Shown in pieces: positions 1 through 12,142 of a DNA stretch of 64,000 nucleotides. Under the pieces are notes generated by a model. That model did no database searches. It worked only from the letters and a program-made list of their open reading frames with translations, and had not been told where the DNA came from. A program made the position numbers and the translations under genes. Source of the DNA: Mytilisepta virgata (Eukaryota; Mollusca; Bivalvia; Mytilida; Mytilidae); NCBI GenBank assembly GCA_028015205.1, contig CM051510.1, positions 31,992,580-32,056,579 of the forward strand. Direction: 5' to 3'. Positions within the stretch are counted from its first letter, which is position 1; every line of letters starts with the position of its first letter.

Positions 1-118
1 TTCTAAAAATGATTCACGGCAGTTTATTTTGAAAAATAAGCTTCCAATGCCTGTCCTTTGTAACATAAACTAAAATGACTGGTGACTATCAATGACCTGG
101 CTTGTTCTATCTCTATTA

Positions 119-235
119 GGTATTGGCAAAAGTATACCGCAGCAACAGAACACTGGGAAAAGTCTGTAAATTTTAAATCCAAGGAAAAGAAAAAGTCATG
201 AGAATGAAATAAAACACACATTTAATGCCCACAAG
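119..235. repeat. Diverged interspersed repeat, related to 39628-39740
   Basis: This stretch aligns by eye with 39628-39740. Shared phrases in the same order include 'ggcaaaag.ataccg', 'gggaaaagtct', 'atccaaggaaaa' and 'cccacaagga'. The two copies are clearly diverged. The open frame across it on the minus strand (24-221) has no recognisable domain. I think it is a bivalve interspersed repeat, but I cannot name it. Confidence 0.5.
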
Positions 236-1303
236 GATAAAATTATAGCTAAAAAAATAAAAATCATATAATAAACTAAACAAAATTGGAACAAGACATC
301 ACAGAAACTTAAGCAATAGCAATAACTTCCCCCCAAAAAAACCTTGAGTGACATCAGATTCTAATTGTAGATGAGCTGAGTCAAATCAAATATAAAGATG
401 CAAAAAACTCATTCATTTTCAACCAAAATTTTGGATAGATTCATATGATCTCTGTAATTATTTCGTGCTCTCATCATTATAAATTTGTAAAAGTTCAAAA
501 TTTATTTCTAAAACTTGACAATACTAGTAGGAAATGGACTGCTGGGTGCTTTATCTGCACAAATACGGTATATGATTCTCTGTCCATATTTACATATTTA
601 AATTTATAATCTCAATGGTTTATATTACATATAGATTTAATAGCAAGCATTAAACAACGATTAACGTCATAAAATAAAGAATTTACATTTTTATGATTTT
701 CACCATTAGTAATGTTAATACTAAAATATTTTTACTTTTTAAACCTCAGAGTTTTTCCTTTTTAAAAATATAGTACCCTGTATTGATAATATCTCCCAAT
801 AAAAGAAACAGGCCCAGCAATGCATATAACAAAAAATCTCAGTAAACTGTACAACATTATTATTAAACGAGTGTTTGATAGTGATCCTTTATTATGCCCA
901 GTAAAGTCGTATTGGATTGAGACACAATACTGCAGACCACAATATTGTATGGGGTATGAGGCTCGATCAATATCAAAATCATAATTCATGATATATGTCT
1001 ATTTATAAATGATACATATATTTATCGTATTTCCCCATGCCTATATTGACCTGTGAGGCCTTCAGAATTTCCTGTATTTCGGCACTGTGACATCGTGAAG
1101 AGTTGACCCAACCCCAATATGAGCTGACCCGAATATATCAGCGATGTCATAATGTTTGACCCAATGTTGACTCAAATATACCATTGAAAAGTAAGAAATT
1201 CCATTAAGATTGTTATTTAACAATACAATAAATTTATCATCAAGTTTTTTACAAACATTGTAAGACATATTTGTTTTAAATAGTTGGGTTTTAAGCCATT
1301 TTT
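236..1303. other. AT-rich spacer, nothing recognised
   Basis: About 1 kb of AT-rich sequence with no splice-bounded open frame, no tandem repeat and no matching copy elsewhere in the window that I could see. Confidence 0.5.
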
Positions 1304-1405
1304 GTAAAATATAAGACACTTGACACAATATGAAGCTTTTTAGCTCGTTCGTTACTCTCACATGCCAAAAAAGCTTCATATTTTGTCTCACGGTTGATAT
1401 TTTAC
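1304..1405. repeat. Foldback / inverted repeat (about 102 bp)
   Basis: The left arm begins GTAAAATAT and contains AATATGAAGCTTTTT. The right arm, reverse-complemented, also begins GTAAAATAT and contains AATATGAAGCTTTTT. The arms are about 43 bases each with several mismatches, around a short loop. The 109-codon open frame on the minus strand (1062-1391) runs across this hairpin and is probably fortuitous. The structure may be a small TIR element or a decayed palindrome. Confidence 0.65.
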
Positions 1406-2469
1406 GATATAATTTTGCAGAAAACCTGATAATATATACATATACAAAATCAGTATCAGAATTGTGTGATATAGAAGTTAAACTTTTTTATACTGAAAAT
1501 TAAATGTTTAACACTATTTAAATGAAAGGACATAAAGGTTGCAGAACAGATTTTAAGCTTTATTACAAATGAGCAGCTGTAGAAATGTATTAAGTGGACA
1601 GTTGACACTGTATTTCAACATACTGGTTAATAATTAAGGGAAAAATTTTGATTTACGGGTAATTATTTTTGGGGAAGTCTGTAGATTTCAGGTCCTGAAA
1701 GTTTTTGGCCCTTTCATAAAATTATAACACGAATAAAATTGTCTAACATTTTATATATACTAAATTACTTGTATGATTAATTGTATTCATAGGATCTAAT
1801 TTTAAGGAAGCCTGAGTATAGCTGGCTCTCAGTGGGTAAATTGTGAAATGAAAGGAGTTACTTCAGTGCTAAATTTGACACTTAATAGTAAACGCTTTAA
1901 CATATGTTATTTTTTAGAAGAAAAAAACGTAGTTCTCTTTCTCTTATTCAACTGAACTTTTCTTTTCAAAATTTAATTAGTACATGATAAATTTCATATT
2001 TATTAACCGAGTTACATAAAAAAAAACACGGGCAATAAAAACACTTTCCACTCCAAATAATTAGTTTACATGAAATAAAGCTATAACTTTTGATGTCAGA
2101 CATGTTTGACAAGTCAATATAAACATACCGAGGGTGGATATATATAGTCTTTACCATTATACTTCTATCTGTCAGTAATGTATTGAGGGATTATAGAGTT
2201 TGTTACAAATTATAAAGGCACAGACAAAAAACTTATAAATCTTCAATAACGCAATAAATCCAATTTTCTGAAATCTGTGTTGTAATATGGAAGAAGACAA
2301 GTGGGTTGTATATTATTGTCACAAAGGATGATGACTTTCTATTTATGGTATATTTGTTTATTAAAATGCATTAAAGATTTATCACTTTATTATAATTTTT
2401 TGTTTTTCAAGTTTGCTATTCATAATTATACACTTAGGGGAATTTATTCATTGACAACAAATGTTTTAC
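1406..2469. other. AT-rich spacer, nothing recognised
   Basis: No exon-like segment, array or recognisable element was seen between the foldback and the first SINE. Confidence 0.45.
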
Positions 2470-2482
2470 AAATTTCAATATG

Positions 2483-2716
2483 GGGGGCCTCGGTGGCCGA
2501 GTGGTCTAGGTAGTTTGTCATAACTACTAATGATCACTAGCCTGTCAACACTTGTGAAGTGGTGTGTTCGACTCCGATCTAAATTGACAAGGATTGCCAA
2601 TTTTCCTACCGTGATTCTCTCCGGGTACTCCGGCTTTCTCCACCAATAAAAATTGGCCGCCGCGAAATAGCCAAATGTGCTGAAAACGGCGTAAAACCTC
2701 AACTAAACAAACAAAC
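2483..2716 (+). mobile_element. SINE A, tRNA-derived, with 13-bp target-site duplication
   Basis: A short retroposon transcribed by RNA polymerase III and mobilised by a partner LINE. The head resembles a Leu/Ser-type tRNA. Box A-like TGGCCGAGTGG lies at 2494-2504 and box B-like GTGTTCGACTCC at about 2564-2575. The body ends in an (AAAC)n-like tail at about 2700-2716. A perfect 13-bp duplication, AAATTTCAATATG, flanks it at 2470-2482 and 2717-2729, which fixes the boundaries. Three more copies lie at 16184-16431, 30231-30494 and 60604-60872, all inverted relative to this one. The perfect duplication suggests a fairly recent insertion. Confidence 0.9.
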
Positions 2717-2802
2717 AAATTTCAATATGCATGTAGATACAGATTAAATATTACGGTCTCTCTCATAATAAATTCACAAATTTTATTTTGTACAGGGTAC
2801 AT

Positions 2803-2909
2803 CTACAGATGTATAAAAAAAGCTCCACTTTCAGCCCAAGTGGCAAAATAACGGTGACCAGTTTTACTTGGGGATGAAGCTGAAGTACCAAGAGAAAACA
2901 TCCATGGAC
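2803..2909 (-). CDS. Candidate C-terminal exon (weak)
   Basis: On the minus strand a possible acceptor (...CATATTGAAG) is followed by two bases and 34 codons to a TAG at 2803-2805. The peptide starts PWMFSLGTSASS and ends WAESGAFFIHL. An AATAAA lies a few bases past the stop. The segment is richer in GC than its surroundings and reads like protein. The acceptor has a poor pyrimidine tract, the implied 3' UTR would be extremely short, and I do not recognise the peptide. It could equally be a repeat remnant. Confidence 0.22.
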
Positions 2910-3384
2910 CTTCAATATGAAAACATGAAATCTTTTTAAGATCAGAGTTCGGTACAATTTTAATTTCATAGAACCAACAATAAATTTTGATACATAGATA
3001 CATATCACAGAATATTAAAAGAATTGGAATACATGTATCGTAGAACTTTGATGGCTCAAAACCCAAAGGACTGTCGAAATTTGTTCGAAATATTGGTATT
3101 TCGAGTTAGTGAATTTTGTTCCAGTATGGGAAATCCCAAGTGTCATATATATAGGAGTTGGTAAAGGTAATCATTATCATAATTTTTTTTTAATTAAAAA
3201 TTAAGCAGGTAAATGACTAGTTAACAGTTATTATAAAATCTTTATCATATCCAACTTTAAACATTTACCTGTCAGACTATTCACATCTGTGATTGTTAGA
3301 CGAATAGCTGTAAGTATCAGATAAAACGCTTGTCCTTTTCCTATTGAGTTTGAATTTTCCATGGTAAAATACAATTCTATCATT

Positions 3385-3545
3385 GAGGGGACCAACTTTT
3401 TGAGAAATCAGTTTTCAGGAAACCAGGATTTTTTTAATATAAAAATAAAATGAAAATTGACGGGACTTTCAAAGCGGTTCAAGCTTACTGAGGGTTTTCG
3501 AGTGATCGGAGTTTGAGCTACCGAAGTTCGACTGTAGATGTCACT
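3385..3545 (+). repeat. Diverged repeat with 'inferred from TCGAG/ATCTC' motif series
   Basis: Phrases such as 'gggttttcgagtgatcgg', 'gagctaccgaagttcgact' and 'ccaactttttgagaaat' form the spaced 'nnTCGAGnnnTCG' pattern. The same kind of pattern appears in reverse orientation at 19140-19310 (series of 'tatctcaaactc'). I take both as copies of one old interspersed repeat common in molluscs. The family assignment rests on pattern memory only. Confidence 0.4.
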
Positions 3546-5040
3546 TGGGTATGACAGCAACATGAACTTTTTATATTATGCACTTTTAATTTGAACTGAA
3601 AACTTATTTACAATACTGAAAATTACTCTTCATTTGTTTGAAGTGTGTGTTTTCATAGCTTGAAGAAACTCACACCCCTTTGAACAGAGATAGTGTTATT
3701 TACCTTACCAAATTATCTCATACCAAAGTGAAAATGGCGTTTTATAATATATTAAACCTGCCAATCTAATGTCTGAACAAATTAAATCATTTAAATTAGG
3801 ACGGTCATCTTCAAAGTCAAGCCATATTCTATAAGCATTAAGATATCAAATATTTTCTTTTTGTCAGTTAAATTGATCTTTTAAAGAAAATTGAAGTTAA
3901 GTCTAAATTCGTCATAATATATTTATCTATTATTTTCAATTAGCAATGAAAAACACTGAGAAGTCTGTCATATTTGGTTACACAAAATTAAATCAAACTT
4001 CATTCAGTAATTTTTTCCCCCATTGTATTAAAGATTTTCGTTTGAAATGCGGGAATTATACAATTGGTGCCTGGTGTCGCTGGTATAATTTAATACGAAG
4101 TCTGAAAATCTGTGAAGATGATTCATTTGGATCTAATATAATTGTTTGTCATCTTAATTAATAACACCAATCGACTTCTAGACGAAGACAACATCTTGAA
4201 TTACTTGCTAATTTAATTTAATGCCCAATTTGTTCGGGACATTAAAGGGTTGATCGGTATCATGTCATGACACACGTAACATTTTTGTTTAAATCTTTCA
4301 GTTAATTCTTTGTCCCGTCTTTCAAATCTTTGAAATGAATCAATGATACGGAATAATACTGTCAAATCGTGACCGTTAAACAGACATGATAAACAAATCA
4401 AAACTGCAAATTATGATTAATACAAAAATGATTGTGCATAAGTATTTTTCATGTAAACTTTCTTAAAAGAAAATATTTTCTACAGCTTTTTTTTATATTC
4501 AAATACCTTCCTCCCTACGTTTGGTATTATTTTTGACAATATAACAGATTATTTATGAATCTTTAAAAAAAATCTTGAAATAGGTACTGTCATCAGGATA
4601 TTTAATATATGTGTATATCAAAAATTGGTATCATGTATGTCAACTTAAGACTTTTTATTTCTCTTTAAAGTAGTTTTTTGGTAATTGGTAACAAGGGATG
4701 CTTATTTTTCTTTTTTTTTTATTGCACAAATCAGCAGAGATACTCCTAAATTATTGTCCTCAATTCAAAATTCTGTTAACACTGATAACATAATTAAATT
4801 TTTTAATTAAACTACTTTTGACAATATTATGTCTTTGGCTAACTGGTTACGGGTTCAATCCCCAAAACCAAATCAGTCTCAATCACTGTGCCATTGAAAA
4901 CAGACACACAAAAAAAGTGCAACCGATACGGTGAATTAAAGTCAACCTCTCCAGAAAAAATGACTACTTCTCCCTAATCCATCCTGGAAGGAGAAGTCAC
5001 TTCTCCCTCTTCAAAATACTAGATTAGGCCCTGCGATCCC
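3546..5040. other. AT-rich spacer, nothing recognised
   Basis: No supported gene or element. The open frame at 3946-4161 on the plus strand has no splice signals or domain that I can see. Confidence 0.4.
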
Positions 5041-5063
5041 CCCTCCCCCCCCCCCCCCCCCCC
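5040..5063 (+). repeat. Poly-C tract
   Basis: A run of about 19 consecutive C residues following CCCTC. On the minus strand it is a G-run that could form a quadruplex. A comparable G-run lies on the plus strand at about 25029-25041. Confidence 0.9.
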
Positions 5064-5649
5064 TTCCCAGAGCAAAAGCTATTTAATCAATCTCTGGATA
5101 AGCTGATATTGTAACAAATCAGTGAAATAAATAATAGGAGTTTTCTATGGTGATCCATTTTTTCAATTTATAAAGATAGACTTCAAGGACTCACCATCAG
5201 ATTTAACTTACAGTCCATTCTACATTACATAACCATTAGGTATTTTTTTCAATTTAATGAGGAATCACCTGGAATGTACATTCTAAAATATTGTGTGTTC
5301 ACCAACAGAACAAGATTATGAATATAATCAAGTGTGGCAGTAGCTATGTGGGAGTGGTTTTGTCAAATTGGTCTAATTATTTCCCCTGACATTTAACACC
5401 TAACTGAAAATATCATATGTAGTTACTCCATGAATTTACATAAAATCTGTATCAGATTACACAATGTCAGAGGTTCATCTTCTTAAATGACCATGATAGA
5501 GTAAACTGTAAAATGTTTGGGAGGCTCAGATCCACCAACTAGAGGCTCTGTATCACTCACCTGGATTAAACTTGTCGAATTTCAGCAGGACTGAAAATTA
5601 AAGTGTAGCTGTTATTTTGGCTGATTTTCCAATAGGTACAATGTTAAAA

Positions 5650-6912
5650 CTAGAGGCTCACCAGAGCCTGTATCGCTCACCTGGAGTCTGGTTTTCATTG
5701 GACAATTAATCAACTATTTGACCAAGTTTGTTGCAATTGGTTCAATTGTTCAGGGAAAATTTATTTGACAAAAAAGGACAATAACTCCGAAATGGGTTTT
5801 GGGATTTCCTTTAAAATTTCAGGGTAGGTAGACCTCAACATGGCAAATATTTTTCAGATTTACATTTCACTTCTATCTCAAATAGTTTTGGAGATAAATG
5901 ACGAAAACTGTTAAATTTTGAAAATTTGACGAAAAAAGGGCAATAACTCCTAAATGGGTTTTGGGATTTCCTTCAAAATTTCAGGGTAGGTAGATCTTGT
6001 CATGCTGATCAATTTTACCCCATGTCAGATTTTTGATGTCTGTAACGGTTTTTAAGTTATAAGCCAAAAACAACACATGCACCCCTATATTCTATTTTTA
6101 GCTACAACAGCCATGTTTTATGTCAGATCAAAATAAATTGAGGATCGTTTGTAGAGGATATGTCATAGATCATTCCTATCAAGTTTCAAACCAATTGCCC
6201 CAGCGGTTTCAGAGGAGAAGATTTTTGAATGAAAAAATTTTGAAAATTTGACAAAAAAGGGCAACAACTCCTAAATTGGTTTTGGGATTTCCTTTAAAAT
6301 TTCAGGGTATGTAGACCTCAACATGGCAAACATTTTTCAAATTTAGATTTCACTTCTATCTCAAATAGTTTTAGAGATAAATGACGAAAAATGTTAAATT
6401 TTGAAAATTTGACGAAAAAAGGGCAATAACTCCTAAATGGGTTTTGGGATTTCCTTCAAAATTTCAGGGTAGGTAGATCTCGTCATGCTAATCAATTTTA
6501 CCCCATGTCAGATTTTTGATATCTGTAACGGTTTTTAAGTTATAAGCCAAAAACAACACATGCACCCCTATATTCTATTTTTAGCTACGACGGCCATGTT
6601 TTATGTCAGATCAAAATAAATTGAGGATCGTTTGTAGAGGCCATGTCATAGATCATTCCTATTAAGTTTCAAACCAATCGTTTTCAAAACAATCAACTTT
6701 GTTGAGGACCTTCCATACACCACTCATGCAAAGTTTGGTTGGAATTGGCCAAATGGTTTCTGAGGAGAAGATGTTTGAATGAAAAGCTAACGACGGACGG
6801 ACGACGGACGGACGGACGATGGACGACGGACGGACGATGGACGACGGACGGACGACGGACGCAAAGTGATGGCAAAAGCTCACACTGGCCATAGCCAGGT
6901 GAGCTAAAAAGT
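5650..6912 (+). mobile_element. GAGGCTC/GGTGAGC long interspersed repeat, copy 1
   Basis: The element opens with AGAGGCTCACCAGAGCC...GCTCACCTGG and closes with CCAGGTGAGCTAAAAA. GCTCACCTGG and CCAGGTGAGC form short terminal inverted repeats. The interior is made of modules containing 'caataactcctaaatggg', 'tttcagggtaggtagat' and 'tttggagataaatgac', recurring at about 160-bp spacing (near 5782, 5943, 6263 and 6424). Near the 3' end is a (GACGGACG)n-like minisatellite at about 6789-6862. No transposase or reverse transcriptase frame is visible, so it is non-autonomous or decayed. A fragmentary head of the same type sits just upstream at about 5535-5560. Confidence 0.75.
6789..6862 (+). repeat. 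GACGGACG minisatellite inside the long repeat
   Basis: Tandem variants of 'gacggacg', 'gacgacggac' and 'gatggac' near the 3' end of the GAGGCTC element. Equivalent arrays occur at 8344-8390 and 12038-12064 in the other copies, always just before 'gccaagtgatgg'. It accounts for the RPSVVRPS-like periodic open frames on the minus strand. Confidence 0.85.
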
Positions 6913-8444
6913 TAGAGTGTGTTGGACATCTTAGTTGAAATTCAAGGTTATGAAACACTATTCTGAAAGAGGACCATTGCAGCCATCAGTCTGGTTCCAA
7001 GTGCCCAATTTTAAGGTATGATGATCTGCAAATTAAATTTTCCCATAGGGTCCTATGTTAAACTAAGTTCAGCTTTAATAACCATGTTGATTGACAAAGG
7101 CCAGGTCAGCATGGTCAGTGGCTACAATTCTGAAAGGGGGCCATCTAATGACTATTGCTGTAAAGTCTGGTCCAAACTGGCAAAATGAAGATTTTTAATG
7201 AATTTTCCTATAGGGTCCAATGTTAAACTATGTTCCGCTGTGGCATCCATCTCGGTTGACAATCCAGGTCATCCGACACATTTCTGAAAGAGGACAATCT
7301 AAGGACCATTGTTGCCGAATCTTTTTCTAATTGACTAAGTTGTTAAAGACAAGAAGATTATTTAATGAATTTTTCCATAGGGTCCTATGTTAAACTAAGT
7401 TCAGCTGTGGTGGCCATCTTTGTTGAATTCCAGGTCATTGGAGACATTTCTGAAAGGGGACCACCTATGAACCATTTCTGTCATGTTTGATTCCAACTGG
7501 CAAAGTGGTTTCAGGCAAGAAGATTTTTTAATGAATTTTCCCATAGGGTCCCATGTTAAAATATGTTTGGCTGTGGTGGCCATCTTGGTTGACAGTTCAG
7601 GTCATCAGACACATTTCTGAAAGAGGACCATCTAAGGACCATTGCTGCCAAGTCTTGTTCCAATTCTCAGTTGTTTCAGACCAGGAGATTTTTAAATGAA
7701 TTTCCCATAGGGTCCTATGTTAAACTAAGTTCGGTTGTGGTGGCCATCTTGGTTGATTGTTTGGGTTATTGGACATATTTTTGAAAGAGGACCATCTAAA
7801 AACCATTGCTGTCTAATCAGGTTCTAATTGGCCTTGTAGTTACATAGAAGATTTTGAAAATTCATCCCCCCCCCTTTTTTTTTCAGTCACAGCAGTCATG
7901 AAGGTTGGAATTTTGGGATGCCGGACAAAAATTTGGAAGGGGGTCACTCAAGGACCATTCCACCAAAGTTTGGTCCCAATTGGCCCAGTGGTTTTCAGAG
8001 GAGAAGATCTTTAAAGGAAAGTTTACGCTGATTGGCGTCTTTAAAGGGCAAAAACTCCTATAACTAACTGCAAATTTTCCTTAAAATTAACAATTCAGGG
8101 GCAATAACCCAACAAAGGGTTGACCGATTTGTCTGAAAATTTTATGGCAGGTAGATCTTGACCTGAAGAACATTATTATCCCATGTCAGTTTTGCCCTAA
8201 ATGCTTTAGTTTTTGAGATATAAGTCAAAAACTGCAGTTTACCCCCATGTTCTATTTTTAGCCATGTTGGACATGTTGGTTGTTTGATACCCTAATGATG
8301 CATTTGGCCCAGTAGTTTCAGAGAAGATTTTTGTAAAAAGTTAACGGACGAAGGACAACAGACGACGGACAACAGACGATGGACGACAGATGCCAAGTGA
8401 TGAGAATAGCTCACTTAACCCTTTGGGTCAGGTGAGCTAAAAAG
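6913..8444 (+). mobile_element. Long interspersed repeat, copy 2 (165-bp tandem modules)
   Basis: It directly follows copy 1 and ends in the same 'caggtgagctaaaaag' terminus after a short GACGGAC-type array. The core contains at least five tandem modules. Each holds 'ttcccatagggtcctatg', 'ttaaactaagttc', 'gtggtggccatcttggttga' and 'tctgaaagaggacca'. The 'ccatagggtcc' landmark recurs near 7042, 7208, 7374, 7541 and 7704, which gives periods of 163-167 bp. No intact head was found, so this may be a second element that lost its 5' end, or an internal expansion of copy 1. Confidence 0.7.
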
Positions 8445-8454
8445 TAAATGATTA

Positions 8455-8810
8455 TATTTTTTGTTAAAATAGGCCTGTGACCTCAATTTCTCAATTCAGT
8501 GAACACAAAGGGTATATGTCATGTTGCCATTCTTACCGATGTACAGGTTTGAAGAAAATGTTGAATATGATTGGTTAATTAACTTTAAGTACAGACAATA
8601 TTGTGCTAGGTATTATAACCCTCACTTTGTGCCTACAAAATATCATAAGCTGAGTAGTTTGTGTAATTCTAAAGTTTCAGAATGATTGATGGATGGAGAG
8701 AGACTGGTGGACACACAAAGGGTTAGTAAGAACTTTTTGTTCCAAAGGGACCTGTGAGGCTGTGACCTCAATTTCGCAGTTCAGTAAACACATTTCTGAT
8801 GGAACAAATA
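8455..8810 (+). repeat. Interspersed repeat fragment ('cctgtgacctcaatttc')
   Basis: The phrase 'ctgtgacctcaatttc.ca.ttcagt' occurs twice, at about 8470 and 8768. Between the two copies are 'gattgatggatggag' and 'ggtggacacacaaaggg'. I associate this layout with a bivalve repeat that carries a GGAC-rich 3' part. It is probably non-coding. Confidence 0.45.
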
Positions 8811-10348
8811 GAAAACCAAGATATAACAACAGAAATGACACCATAAGCTGGGCTAAAGAAGAATCATAATAGGTTACAAAATGTCTAAACTGAAGCTACT
8901 GATAGAAAAGCTCTAACCATCACATCTGTTTTACTTTTGGTATGAAATATGTACACACTTTCATCTATGATGATTTTATTGTGGGTTTATTCATATTGTT
9001 CATGTTTGGTGGCAAGAACTGGTACCTTGCCAGTATCACTGAATTTATACAGAAAACAAGAAATCTTGAGATCTGGAAAGTGAAAGGTGATATAAAACCA
9101 GTCAACAGATAGTAACAATTTATCTGTCTACATGTCAACATAAATATAAAGTAATAATCAAAAGATATCTCTCTTAAATAAACAAATACTAAAACTGTCA
9201 CTGTTCATTAAGGGGGAGATAACTCAATCAAATATGTCTAATCAAATACAGGGGTAGATAAATCTTTCAGCATGTCAATAACAATTACGAAAAATAAAAC
9301 CAATACAAGACTTATTTTTTACTTTTTGCCAGGAAAGAATAATTCATAGATTCCATTCAATTTTCTTCTTTTTAAAAAAAAATTAAGATTAGGGTTCATG
9401 TTTATTTCTTTTGTTCTTATCCAGGTTTAAATACCACAGCACCTTAGTCAGTTGAAAACCAATAAAATAGGTTTGTCTGTACAGGTTAACTTTTATGGTT
9501 AATTTGGAAATTAATACGTCAATTGTAAATCGTCAACAACTGACGATAATACCAATATAAAATTATTTCGATTCCTGTACATGTCATGATGACAGAAAAA
9601 ATTAAAATATGAGGCTTTATGATAAAAAAAAACAGCACCAATATTCATATTTGCTAAAAAAAGATTTTTACTGCACAAAATGCACTATGATATTACACTA
9701 CTGTCGCAGTAAACCAACCGCTGTTAAGTTTATCATTGCTTACGAATATAATGTTACTCTTTCCGTTTGAATTTGCTTGGGTGATCAAATTTTTGGGGTT
9801 CTTGAAAAGGTCTGGTTTAATTCTATAGATATGGTCACCTATACCAGAAGGAAAATTAAAAACTATGAGAGGAATGGTGAATATCTAGGCAGTAACAATA
9901 TTCAGAACTGGTGACAAACAGGATTTCACTCGGCACAGACAGTCTATTAATTTTTATAATGTTATGAAAAAATGTGAGTTTCACAGTAAGGAAATTTTGT
10001 TTGTCATTGTATTGGCTACAATTAAAATACTGTTTACTGTTATCATATTGACAATGCAAATGACAGCTTTCAAAAGTATGGAGAGTGGTGTTTTAGGATT
10101 TTGTCCTTTTTCTGTAGAATCAAACCTTCAAAATGAGAAATTAGTGAAAGGACAATGTATGATTTAGCCTGATATTTGGCCCCTTGAATTCCAAATTTAA
10201 AAAGTAATGAGAAAATTACTCTCAACTATCAATAAGTTACTGCTGAAATTTTGCGTTTTAAGGACATGTTTTGTTTTCAACAAGAAGTTTTTGTAATAGC
10301 AGCAATATGCTGTCAAAGTGGGTAAATTTGAATAAATCAATTAAAACA
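8811..10348. other. AT-rich spacer with one shared short block
   Basis: No gene recognised. A 29-base block at 9865-9893 recurs exactly at 15080-15108. A GGGGGAGATAACTCA motif lies near 9211. Confidence 0.4.
9865..9893 (+). repeat. 29-bp exact duplicate of 15080-15108
   Basis: The block begins ATGAGAGGAATGG and ends TCTAGGCAGT, and it is identical in both places. Similarity extends weakly upstream ('agaagg.a.att') in each copy but not downstream, as expected for the edge of an old interspersed repeat or of a small duplicated unit. Confidence 0.8.
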
Positions 10349-12116
10349 AGAGGCTCACTAGAGCCTGTATCGCTCACCTGGAGTCTGGTTTTCATTGGAC
10401 AATTAATCAACTATTTGACCAAGTTTGTTGCAATTGGTTGAATTGTTCAGGGAAAATTTGTTGAAGATTTATTGTTCATAAGGTTTAATGTTAAAATATG
10501 TTCCCTGATGGTGGTAGTCCTGGCAGGAAGTTGACAAAATTGACCAGGAATAAGGGTGAACCTTAAATAAATGTAACAGAACCCGACCTCGAATTACACA
10601 AACCAATAACTCCTAAATAGAATTTGGGATTCCCTTCAAAATTTCAGGGTAGGTAGATCTCAACATGGCAAACATTTTTCAATTTATATTTCACTTCTAT
10701 CTCAAATAGTTTTGGAGATAAATGCAAAAATGTTAAAATTTTGAAAATTTGACAAAAAAAGGGCAATAACTCCTAAATGGGTTTTGGGATTTCCTTTAAA
10801 ATTTCAGGGTATGTAGATCTCAACATGGCAAACATTTTTCAAATTTACATTTCACTTCTATCTCAAATAGTTTTGGAGATAAATGACAAAAAATGTTAAA
10901 TTATGATAATTTGACGAAAAAAGGGCAATAACTCCTAAATGGGTTTTAGGATTTTCTTCGAAATTTCAGGTTAGGTAGATCTTGTCATGCTGATCAATTT
11001 TACCCCATGTCAGATTTTTGATATCTGTAACGGTTTTTAAGTCATAAGCCAAAAACAACACATCCACCCCTATATTCTATTTTTAGCTACGACAGCCGCC
11101 ATGTTTTATGTCAGATCAAAATAAATTGAGGATCGTTTGTAGAGGACATGTTATAGGCCATTCCTATTAAGTTTCAAACCAATCGGCCCAGCGGTTTCAG
11201 AGGAGAAGATTTTTGAATAAAAAAATTTTGAAAATTTGACAAAAAAAGGGCAACAACTCCTAAATAGGTTTTGGGATTTCCTTTAAAATTTCAGGGTAGG
11301 TAGATCTCAACATGGCAAACATTTTTCAAATTTACATTTCACTTCTATCTCAAATAGTTTTGGAGATAAATGACGAAAAATGTTAAAATTTTGAAAATTT
11401 GATGAAAAAAGGGCAATAACTCCTAAACGGGTTTTGAAATTTCCTTCAAAATTTCAGGGTAGGTAGATCTTGTCATGCTGATCAATTTTACCCCATGTCA
11501 GATTTTCGATATCTGTAACGGTTTTTGAGTTATTAGCAAAAAACAGCAATTTACCCCTATGTTCTATTTTTAGTAACAGTGGCCACGTTTTTCGACGAAT
11601 CAAAAATCCCCACATCAGTTCTATGCAGGGTACCCCAGGGAACATTCATACCAAGTTTGGTTCTAATTAGTCAAGTAGTTTCAGAGGAGAAGATTTTTGA
11701 AATAATAACATAAAAAAAAGCCAAAAATGTCAAAAAAGGGCAATAACTCTAACATCAGTTGACAGATTTTCACGAAAATCAGCACACAGGTAGCTCTCAT
11801 CATGCTGAACACTTTCATTCTGCCAGAATTTGCCGTAACCTAATGATTTTTGAGATATTTGCGAAAAACTGTTGTCTGACCCCTATGTTCTATTTTTAGT
11901 AACAGCGGCCATGTTTTTCGACGGATCAAAAATCCCCACATCAGTTCTATGCAGGATACCCCAAAGAACATTCATACCAAGTGTGGTTCCAATTGGTCAA
12001 GTAGTTTCAGAGGAGAAGAGTTTTGAAAAATTGTTAACGACGACGGACGACGACGACGACGGACGCCAAGTGATGGCAATAGCTCACATGGCCTTTGGCC
12101 AGGTGAGCTAAAAAAC
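10349..12116 (+). mobile_element. GAGGCTC/GGTGAGC long interspersed repeat, copy 3
   Basis: This is the most complete copy, about 1.77 kb, from AGAGGCTCACTAGAGCC to CCAGGTGAGCTAAAAAA. The first 100 bases match copy 1 almost exactly. The 'aataactcctaaa' landmark recurs near 10605, 10765, 10927, 11253 and 11418, and a more diverged unit near 11742, for a basic period of about 161-165 bp. Two module types alternate. One contains 'caacatggcaaacattttt' and the other 'catgctgatcaattttaccc'. It ends with a GACGACGGAC array (12038-12064) and 'gccaagtgatggcaatagct'. No intact protein frame is visible. Confidence 0.8.
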
Positions 12117-12142
12117 AAATTTCACTCATTTGTGGAAATTTA

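Noticed and set aside
1062..1391. 109-codon minus-strand open frame
   Set aside because: It overlaps the foldback at 1304-1405, and the composition is what AT-rich DNA gives by chance.
2483..2580. Functional tRNA-Leu/Ser gene
   Set aside because: Box A and box B are present, but the cloverleaf is interrupted and the unit continues into a SINE body and tail with a target-site duplication.
6662..6958. RPSVVRPS-repeat protein on minus strand
   Set aside because: It is a translation of the GACGGACG minisatellite inside a mobile element.
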